Positions 13,988-20,441 of a stretch of DNA of 22,415 nucleotides are shown piece by piece. This DNA comes from JAYEIH01 sp034659995 (GTDB lineage: Archaea > Methanobacteriota_B > Thermococci > Methanofastidiosales > B48-G16): assembly GCA_034659995.1 (NCBI GenBank), contig JAYEIH010000027.1, forward strand, positions 1 through 22,415, given 5' to 3'. Both the position numbers and the translations under genes were made by a program. Position 1 is the first letter of the stretch; each line of letters opens with the position of its first letter. The notes below the pieces were generated by a model. That model searched no databases, had not been told where the DNA came from, and saw nothing but the letters and a program-made list of their open reading frames with translations.

Positions 13988-15730
13988 CTATTCTTCGTAG
14001 GACTCACGCAGTTCTTCGATCTCTTCTACAATATCCTCTTCTATTTTACTGAACTTTGAGTCTATCTCCTCCTCGGGCACGATCTTCATTCGCGCTATCT
14101 TTTCCTTTACCTTCATTTTGGTTATATCCTCGAACTCGATGGAATCTATCACATTTGAAAGTTTTTCATAGAACATTAAGCATATCCTAAGCATCCCCAC
14201 CTGCTTTCTCTGGGAACAGTAGGTGTCTATTTTGTGGAATGCGTTCTGCTGGAGGAAGTCCTCCCGAAGCATTTTGGCAGCTTCCAGAGTGAGCCTTTCC
14301 TTTTTGGGCAGCGCATCTGGTCCTACGAGCTGTACGATCTCCTTCAGTTCTTCTTCCTTCTGGAGGATTTTCATCGCCTCTGTTCTCAGAGAGACCCAGT
14401 CCTCTGAGACCTCCTTCCACCAGCCCTTTACATCCTCAAGGTACAACGAGTAGGAGGTGAGCCAGTTGATAGCAGGGAAATGCCTTCTATCCTTAAGCTC
14501 TCTATCCAGTGCCCAGAATACCTTTGTCACTCGTAGGGTGTTCTGCGTTACCGGCTCCGAGAAATCCGATCCTGGCGGCGAGACCGCGCCAATAACGGAC
14601 AGCGAACCTTCTTTTTCGTTGAGTGTGGTTACCCTTCCAGCCCTTTCATAGAACTCTGCCAGTTTTGAGGCAAGATAAGCGGGATATCCTTCTTCCCCGG
14701 GCATTTCTTCAAGCCTTCCCGAGATCTCTCGCAGAGCCTCGGCCCATCGCGATGTTGAGTCTGCCATCAGTGCTACACTGTACCCCATATCCCTGTAGTA
14801 CTCTGCTATCGTTATACCTGTATAAATCGAGGCTTCTCTTGCAGCCACGGGCATATTTGAGGTGTTTGCGATCAGTACCGTTCTCTCCATGAGGGGCTTT
14901 CCGGACTTTGGATCTTCAAGCTTTGGGAACTCCGTAAGCACATCGGTCATCTCATTTCCTCTCTCGCCACATCCTACATACACGATAACCTCGGCATTCG
15001 CCCATTTGGCGAGCTGATGCTGGATCACGGTTTTCCCAGTCCCGAACCCCCCCGGGATCGCGGCTGTTCCTCCCTTTGCTATGGGGAAAAGGGTATCAAG
15101 AACCCTCTGTCCCGTAAGTAGCGGTATGGAAGGCTCAAATTTATCTTGCACAGGCCTTGGTTTTCGCACCGGCCACTCATGATACATCTTTAACTCTTTA
15201 CCACCGGCTTTAGCAACAGGTTTCTCTATGGCAAAATCACCTTCCTTTATATGCTCCAGTTTGGTCTCTCCGAAGTCCGGTGGAACGAGTATTTTGTGTT
15301 TGATGAGCTCTGTTTCTTTAACGTAGCCTATGATATCCCCTGGATGTATAGTATCCCCTTTGTTTTTTACAGGGACAAAGTGCCACTTTTTTTCCTCTGG
15401 CAGAGGGTTTACCTTGACACCTCTCTCAATAAAGTCGCCCACTTCCTCCTTTATTAGGTCCAAAGGGCGTTGAACACCGTCGTAGATACCCGAGGTTAGT
15501 CCGGGACCCAGTTTTACCGAGAGGGGCTTTCCAGTGGGCACAACTTTCTCTCCGGGTTTTATACCTGTTGTATCCTCATAAACTTGAATAATAGCTCTAT
15601 TTCCTTCTAATTCTATAATTTCGCCTGTGAGTTTTTCCTCGCCTACCTTCACAAGCTCATACATCTTACAGCCTTTCATATCTGTTGCTTCCACAACAGG
15701 ACCACTTATTCGTATTATTTTTCCTTTCAT
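13988..15730 (-). CDS. atpA: A-type ATP synthase subunit A (catalytic)
   Basis: A 580-residue catalytic A subunit, of normal archaeal length. Visible parts are the N-terminal barrel (GKIIRISGPVV), the non-homologous insert at roughly residues 95-185, the P-loop GGFGTGKT with Lys233/Thr234, GCGERGNEM with the catalytic Glu region, and ALMADSTSRWAEALREISGR. The P-loop differs from the usual archaeal GPFGSGKT at two positions. The frame extends to a GTG at 15739 overlapping the stop of F. The ATG at 15730 is preferred because AGGTGA sits five bases upstream and the protein then begins like its relatives. It is the last gene of the cluster here: subunits B and D, which normally follow, are absent. 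Confidence 0.95.
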   Translation of the reverse strand: MKGKIIRISGPVVEATDMKGCKMYELVKVGEEKLTGEIIELEGNRAIIQVYEDTTGIKPGEKVVPTGKPLSVKLGPGLTSGIYDGVQRPLDLIKEEVGDFIERGVKVNPLPEEKKWHFVPVKNKGDTIHPGDIIGYVKETELIKHKILVPPDFGETKLEHIKEGDFAIEKPVAKAGGKELKMYHEWPVRKPRPVQDKFEPSIPLLTGQRVLDTLFPIAKGGTAAIPGGFGTGKTVIQHQLAKWANAEVIVYVGCGERGNEMTDVLTEFPKLEDPKSGKPLMERTVLIANTSNMPVAAREASIYTGITIAEYYRDMGYSVALMADSTSRWAEALREISGRLEEMPGEEGYPAYLASKLAEFYERAGRVTTLNEKEGSLSVIGAVSPPGSDFSEPVTQNTLRVTKVFWALDRELKDRRHFPAINWLTSYSLYLEDVKGWWKEVSEDWVSLRTEAMKILQKEEELKEIVQLVGPDALPKKERLTLEAAKMLREDFLQQNAFHKIDTYCSQRKQVGMLRICLMFYEKLSNVIDSIEFEDITKMKVKEKIARMKIVPEEEIDSKFSKIEEDIVEEIEELRESYEE

Positions 15731-15735
15731 AAGAT

Positions 15736-16005
15736 TCACCTCATATCTACTCCTACGGACCGTTTGACCAATGAAGCGATTGGATCTTTTTCTCGTATAC
15801 TCCCCGATCTATCTGGTATCTCGACGACTATCTTTCCTTTTTCCTCGAGTTCTTCCAGATCCTCTCGTAACTCATCTGCCGCCTTCTCGCAGACAATGAA
15901 AAAATCAGCGTCTATATCTCTGATCTCTATTCCTTCTTTATACACGTGCCCCTTTATACCGATAAGCCCAAAGGCATGTACAGTCTCCTTGTCCCCTATT
16001 ACAAT
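15736..16005 (-). CDS. atpF: A-type ATP synthase subunit F, apparent ATT start
   Basis: This is the central-stalk regulatory subunit, about 89 residues. Conventional start codons give only a 69-residue fragment from a GTG at 15945, which lacks the family's conserved beginning. Reading upstream in frame recovers IVIGDKETVHAFGLIGIKG, matching the usual VIGDxxTVxGFxLAGI start. No ATG, GTG or TTG occurs there. The likely initiator is ATT at 16003-16005, sharing one A with the TAA of subunit C (TAATT, one base from the common TAATG). A perfect GGAGGTGATC lies at 16011-16020; ATA at 16006-16008 is the alternative. The C-terminal part ends IASLVKRSVGVDMR, also family-like. A sequencing error of one base (G read as T) is possible. 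Confidence 0.8.
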   Translation of the reverse strand: MVIGDKETVHAFGLIGIKGHVYKEGIEIRDIDADFFIVCEKAADELREDLEELEEKGKIVVEIPDRSGSIREKDPIASLVKRSVGVDMR

Positions 16006-16985
16006 TATAGGATCACCTCCTCCAGTATCTCATCAAACTCCTCTTTCTTTGCTTCGTATATGGCCAGAATATCATTCACTTCCTTTTCGCGTAGTATGAC
16101 ATAATAAAGGGCCTTACCAGCTGTGTATGGATGAATTATAGACAGATCTTTTGCCAGATTTAGAAGGTATTTTTTTAGTTCTTTTTCAAAGATAAAGAGT
16201 GATTTTGTTTCTCCATACCGTTCTCTTAGCTCTGTTAAGAACTTATACTCCGTATCCATGAGAAGGTCCAGAACACCACTGACGTCCTGCGCCTCGGCAA
16301 GATTTTTTAACTTCCATTCGGGGATCTCATATCCAATGGGAATGACATAGTCCAAAACATTTTCCACCCCGTATTTTTTGCATCTGAGAACTGTGAGAAT
16401 ATTTCTCACGTCCAACTCAGTTTTTATGTATCTCTTTAGAACGGTTGCATTTTTTGTGTCTGTTTTCTGTGCAGCCGAAAGGATCTCCCGGTAATACAAA
16501 AAGTCTATATCTCTCTCTATTTCCTGCAGCGATTTATTGAACGATATTTTTGCGTAGGGAGTACCTTCAAGCTTTGAGGGATACTCTGAGAGAGGAGCCT
16601 GCCGGAGCGTTCTGATCATCTCCTTTGTAAAGATTCCATACGGTTCCACTTCAGTGCCTCTCATAATTTCTTTCAAAACCTCTTTTTCATAGCGAAGATG
16701 AAACGCCCTGAAAAATATTTCCACACTATCCGGTGAGGAGTCAGCAATGCTTTTGAAGTCCTTTTTAAAGTTTTTATCAAACTTTTCTATAAAATTTTCG
16801 AGTTCGTAGAGATCCATCTCTCTTACCTCTGAGGGGGCATTCATTTTACTTTTTAATCCGGATATTTTTGCATTGAAAAATCCAAATGATGCTATATCAA
16901 GAATTTCCTTGAATATACCGATAAATACAATGATGCCTATAGAAACTGCGGCTACCAGAACTAGGATAAATACGATTAGATCCAT
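16005..16985 (-). CDS. atpC: A-type ATP synthase subunit C
   Basis: A 326-residue protein corresponding to the funnel-shaped V-ATPase d/C subunit that joins the central stalk to the rotor ring. Matching features are SEVREMDLYELENFIEK, the ELDVRNILTVLRCKKYG segment in the middle, and a helical C-terminus. Residues 1-27 are strongly hydrophobic (MDLIVFILVLVAAVSIGIIVF begins the segment) and may be an N-terminal membrane anchor or ring-contact helix; some archaeal homologues have a similar extension. The ATG follows subunit E by 2 bp, with GAGTGAG as ribosome site inside the end of E. Its TAA overlaps the presumed ATT start of F. Confidence 0.9.
   Translation of the reverse strand: MDLIVFILVLVAAVSIGIIVFIGIFKEILDIASFGFFNAKISGLKSKMNAPSEVREMDLYELENFIEKFDKNFKKDFKSIADSSPDSVEIFFRAFHLRYEKEVLKEIMRGTEVEPYGIFTKEMIRTLRQAPLSEYPSKLEGTPYAKISFNKSLQEIERDIDFLYYREILSAAQKTDTKNATVLKRYIKTELDVRNILTVLRCKKYGVENVLDYVIPIGYEIPEWKLKNLAEAQDVSGVLDLLMDTEYKFLTELRERYGETKSLFIFEKELKKYLLNLAKDLSIIHPYTAGKALYYVILREKEVNDILAIYEAKKEEFDEILEEVIL
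16011..16020 (-). promoter_or_regulatory. Perfect Shine-Dalgarno before subunit F
   Basis: The minus strand reads GGAGGTGATC, which complements the expected 3' end of 16S rRNA over its full length. It lies five bases before the ATT at 16005 and two before an ATA, with no standard start codon in range. This supports a non-AUG initiation site. Confidence 0.65.
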
Positions 16986-16987
16986 CT

Positions 16988-17533
16988 TTACTCACTCTCA
17001 AAAAGTATCTCTGCTATTCCTACTCTGAGTTTCTTCTTTTTTCTTTCCATTACTTTTTTAATTCTGTTATCCACTGTCAAACTTCCATCTTTTTTTCGTA
17101 TGATTACCCCCGACTCATCTATAGTATCTTCTGCGAGGTCATACCCCTTTACCAGTTCCCTATCTTCTTCTCTGATCACTATCTCACAGTCTTCCATACT
17201 GGCTTCCTCTATTGCGTTCCTGAGAAAATTTCCGTAAAGCTTTTTATCCTTTACGATTCTTTCAGTTACCTCTGAGATTACTTTTTTTATAAGTCCATCC
17301 TTTGTGTTCAGGATTTTTCTTTTTGCATCCACATTTGCCGAGGAAATTATTCGCTGTTTTTCCAGTTCAGCTTCTTTTTTTCCTTTGTTTATTATCTTTT
17401 TTCTTTTGGTTTCTGTTCTGCCTCTGGCCTTTTTGATCAGCTTGTCTCTTTCGATTTTAGTTTCTTCCTCTATCTTTCCGATTTCTTTTTCTGTATCTTC
17501 CTCTACCTTTTCGATTATCTTTTCCAGACTCAT
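16988..17533 (-). CDS. atpE: A-type ATP synthase subunit E (peripheral stalk)
   Basis: A 181-residue protein. The first two-thirds are a long charged coiled coil (EKVEEDTEKEIGKIEEETKI), followed by a small globular C-terminal domain with DCEIVIREEDRELV and GGVI-like IDESGVIIRKKDGSLTVDN, the usual E-subunit end that binds A1. It pairs with subunit H to form the peripheral stalk. The frame extends to a TTG at 17545 inside the end of K. The ATG at 17533 is chosen because GGGTGA (overlapping the K stop) lies four bases upstream. It is translated next to K and C with almost no spacing. Confidence 0.9.
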   Translation of the reverse strand: MSLEKIIEKVEEDTEKEIGKIEEETKIERDKLIKKARGRTETKRKKIINKGKKEAELEKQRIISSANVDAKRKILNTKDGLIKKVISEVTERIVKDKKLYGNFLRNAIEEASMEDCEIVIREEDRELVKGYDLAEDTIDESGVIIRKKDGSLTVDNRIKKVMERKKKKLRVGIAEILFESE

Positions 17534-17537
17534 TTTC

Positions 17538-20441
17538 TCACCCAAATAGATTTAGACCATAGAGAATCAGTATTGCAATAAGGAGTCCAAAGATTGCAAA
17601 TGTCTCCGACATTACTGAGAATATCATACCCTTACTGAAGGCCTTACTGTTTTCACCTGTAGCCGTGATGCTGCCTCCGGCGGTAATCCCCTGCCCTATA
17701 GCAGATAGTCCCGATATCCCAGCAGCAAATCCTGCACCCACGCAGGCTATCCCAATACCGAGTGGCATCTCCTCAAGGCTCCCGGATAACAGTCCTGTGA
17801 AATACAAGATCAATATTGCAATCAATAAGCCGTAGATGGCCTGAGTTTCCGGAAGTACAGAGAAAACCAGGCCCTTACCGAACATCTCGTCCTTCTCGGT
17901 GACCGCGGCCACTCCGGATCCCGCGGCTATGCCCTGGCCAATACCAGAAAGCCCGGCCAAACCTATGGCAACGCCCGCACCGACCGTTGCTATTCCTATG
18001 CCTATAGGCATATCCCTGATATCTCCGGATAACAGTCCGGTGAAATAAAGAATGAGAATGGAGATAAGTAGGCCGTATATTACCTGAGTTTGAGGAAGTG
18101 CGGAAAACACCATTCCCTTGCCAAACATATCATCATCTTCAACCATACAGTTTACAGAGGAACCCGCCACCACGCCTTGCCCTATGGCAGAGAGCGCTGC
18201 GATCCCAACAGCTATTCCAGCACCGGCACACGCTATTCCGACACTGAGAGGCATACTGAGAAATTCCCCGGAGAGTAAGCCTGTGGACTGAAGTATTAGG
18301 ATAGAAATAAGGAGTGCTGATATGGCATGCGTCTCCGGAAGTATGGAGAATATCATTCCCTTACCGAACATCTCGTTCCTTTCGCTTACGGCAGCTATTG
18401 AGGAAGAAGCGACGATCCCCTGACCGATCCCCGAGAGTCCTGCTACGCCTATGGCAATGCCCGCACCGATTGCTGCTATCCCAATGCTGAGTGGGATCTC
18501 CTCAAGGCTCCCGGATAACAGTCCTGTGAAATATAAGATTAATATTGCAATCAATAAGCCGTAGATGGCCTGAGTTTCCGGCAGCACTGAGAATACCATG
18601 CCCTTACCGAACATCTCGTCCTTCTCGGTGACCGCGGCCACTCCAGATCCGGCGGCTATACCCTGGCCGATACCGGATAATCCGGCCACTCCGATTGAAA
18701 GTCCGGCACCCACACAGGCTATTCCAATGCCTATAGGCATATCCCTGATATCTCCGGATAACAGTCCGGTGAAATAAAGAATGAGAATGGAGATAAGTAG
18801 GCCGTATATTACCTGAGTTTGAGGAAGTGCGGAAAACACCATTCCCTTGCCAAACATATCATCATCTTCAACCATACAGTTTACAGAGGAACCCGCCACC
18901 ACGCCTTGCCCTATGGCAGAGAGCGCTGCGATCCCAACAGCTATTCCAGCACCGGCACACGCTATTCCGACACTGAGAGGTATACTGAGAAATTCCCCGG
19001 AGAGTAAGCCTGTGGACTGAAGTATTAGGATAGAAATAAGGAGTGCTGATATGGCATGCGTCTCTGGAAGTATGGAGAATATCATTCCCTTACCGAACAT
19101 CTCGTTCCTTTCGCTTACGGCAGCTATTGAGGAAGAAGCGACGATCCCCTGACCGATCCCCGAGAGTCCGGCTACGCCTATGGCAATGCCCGCACCGATT
19201 GCTGCTATTCCAATACTTAAGGGTATCTCCTCAAGGCTCCCTGATAACAGTCCTGTGAAATATAAGATTAATATTGCAATCAATAAGCCGTAGATGGCCT
19301 GAGTTTCCGGAAGCACCGAGAATACCATGCCCTTACCGAACATCTCGTCCTTCTCTGTTACGGCAGCGATACCCGAGCCTGCGGCTATGCCCTGTCCTAT
19401 TGCAGATAATCCTGCTACGCCTATGGCAATGCCCGCACCGATTGCTGCTATTCCAATACTTAAGGGTATCTCCTCAAGGCTCCCTGATAACAGTCCTGTG
19501 AAATATAAGATTAATATTGCAATCAATAAGCCGTAGATGGCCTGAGTTTCCGGCAGCACTGAGAAGACCATGCCCTTACCGAACATCTCGTCCTTCTCGG
19601 TGACCGCGGCCACTCCAGAGCCCGCGGCTATGCCCTGGCCGATACCGGATAATCCGGCCACTCCGATTGAAAGTCCGGCACCCACACAGGCAATTCCAAT
19701 GCCGAGTGGGATCTCCTCAATGCTTCCTGATAGCAGTCCGGTGAAGTACAAGATTAAAATAGCGATAAGTAATCCGTAGATGGCCTGAGTTTCTGGAAGC
19801 ACCGAGAAAACCATGCCCTTACCGAACATCTCGTTCTTCTCGCTTACGGCAGCGATTGCAGATGAACATGCAGTACCCTGCCCCATTGCTGAGAGTTTTG
19901 TTACTCCTACGGCTATTCCGGCACCTATGCATCCCAGCCCTACTGGAACGCTTTCTAACAGTTCTCCACCCATAACGCCAGAAAAGTATAGGATTAAAAT
20001 AGCGATTAGCAAGCCATAAATTGCCTGAGTTTCCGGGAGTATGGAAAAAACCATGCTTTTTCCCAGGTTTTCTTCCTTTTCCGAGAGAGAAATAATTCCG
20101 GAACCGGAGGCGATCCCCTGACCTATTGCAGAGAATCCGGCAAAACCCACGGCTATGCCTGCACCGAGGCAGGCCAGTCCCGCAGCAAGAGGAACCTCAC
20201 TCGTTCCTGAGATCACCCCAGTTTTAACAATTATTAGAACGGCCACAAGAAGTCCGTATATACCCTGGGTTTGCGGCAGAGCTTGGAGCATCAGTGCCTT
20301 GGAGAACTTGGATGAGTCCTTTGCTACAATTCTTGCACCCATACTCCCCGAGACTCCTGTTCCTATACCTGATCCAAGACCTGCGCCTCCGACGGCTATT
20401 CCGGCAGCCACTGCACAGAGTGCGGCTCCTTCAGTGATCAC
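17538..20441 (-). CDS. atpK: A-type ATP synthase subunit K (rotor), 12 fused hairpins
   Basis: A 967-residue membrane protein, against about 80-160 residues for most homologues. It consists of 12 consecutive two-helix c-type hairpins: 1-83, 84-165, 166-244, eight of exactly 81 residues (245-892), and 893-967. The second helix of each carries LPxTQxxY or a variant. The ion-binding Glu is present in hairpins 2-6, 8, 9, 11 and 12 (residues 137, 217, 298, 379, 460, 622, 703, 865, 946) and replaced by Gln in 1, 7 and 10. First helices carry GQG with the Gln typical of Na+ sites, except hairpin 1 (GTG). The start is GTG at 20441, overlapping the I stop, with GGAGGTGAT seven bases upstream of it. 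One chain could make a complete 12-hairpin ring. Methanopyrus is known to have a comparable 13-hairpin form. Confidence 0.95.
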   Translation of the reverse strand: MITEGAALCAVAAGIAVGGAGLGSGIGTGVSGSMGARIVAKDSSKFSKALMLQALPQTQGIYGLLVAVLIIVKTGVISGTSEVPLAAGLACLGAGIAVGFAGFSAIGQGIASGSGIISLSEKEENLGKSMVFSILPETQAIYGLLIAILILYFSGVMGGELLESVPVGLGCIGAGIAVGVTKLSAMGQGTACSSAIAAVSEKNEMFGKGMVFSVLPETQAIYGLLIAILILYFTGLLSGSIEEIPLGIGIACVGAGLSIGVAGLSGIGQGIAAGSGVAAVTEKDEMFGKGMVFSVLPETQAIYGLLIAILILYFTGLLSGSLEEIPLSIGIAAIGAGIAIGVAGLSAIGQGIAAGSGIAAVTEKDEMFGKGMVFSVLPETQAIYGLLIAILILYFTGLLSGSLEEIPLSIGIAAIGAGIAIGVAGLSGIGQGIVASSSIAAVSERNEMFGKGMIFSILPETHAISALLISILILQSTGLLSGEFLSIPLSVGIACAGAGIAVGIAALSAIGQGVVAGSSVNCMVEDDDMFGKGMVFSALPQTQVIYGLLISILILYFTGLLSGDIRDMPIGIGIACVGAGLSIGVAGLSGIGQGIAAGSGVAAVTEKDEMFGKGMVFSVLPETQAIYGLLIAILILYFTGLLSGSLEEIPLSIGIAAIGAGIAIGVAGLSGIGQGIVASSSIAAVSERNEMFGKGMIFSILPETHAISALLISILILQSTGLLSGEFLSMPLSVGIACAGAGIAVGIAALSAIGQGVVAGSSVNCMVEDDDMFGKGMVFSALPQTQVIYGLLISILILYFTGLLSGDIRDMPIGIGIATVGAGVAIGLAGLSGIGQGIAAGSGVAAVTEKDEMFGKGLVFSVLPETQAIYGLLIAILILYFTGLLSGSLEEMPLGIGIACVGAGFAAGISGLSAIGQGITAGGSITATGENSKAFSKGMIFSVMSETFAIFGLLIAILILYGLNLFG
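17998..18479 (-). repeat. Near-perfect 482-bp duplication, copy 1
   Basis: It matches 18727-19208 at an offset of 729 bp (three hairpins) with three differences by my count (18252, 18336, 18441). It covers hairpins 9 and 10 (18009-18494) almost exactly. Confidence 0.9.
18727..19208 (-). repeat. Near-perfect 482-bp duplication, copy 2
   Basis: Partner of 17998-18479, covering hairpins 6 and 7. Both copies are in frame and in the same orientation within atpK. Confidence 0.9.

Larger units (their letters stand above)
17541..20441 (-). repeat. Twelve tandem hairpin-coding repeats, mostly 243 bp
   Basis: Repeat borders at the DNA level, from the gene's start: H1 20193-20441, H2 19947-20192, H3 19710-19946, H4 19467-19709, H5 19224-19466, H6 18981-19223, H7 18738-18980, H8 18495-18737, H9 18252-18494, H10 18009-18251, H11 17766-18008, H12 17541-17765. 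H1-H3 and H12 are the most divergent; H4-H11 have an exact 243-bp period. H7 and H10 are identical in DNA, and H6 and H9 nearly so. Confidence 0.95.

Noticed and set aside
15736..15945. A 69-residue version of subunit F from a GTG at 15945
   Set aside because: It lacks the conserved N-terminal strand IVIGDKETV and has no ribosome site; the in-frame upstream sequence restores it.
18090..19007. Two near-identical 62-residue plus-strand frames at 18090-18278 and 18819-19007
   Set aside because: They are antisense shadows of the duplicated hairpins in atpK, not genes.
17538..20441. The 243-bp periodic repeats as a CRISPR or non-coding satellite
   Set aside because: The period equals 81 codons, the frame is intact throughout, and each unit encodes a c-type hairpin with conserved motifs.
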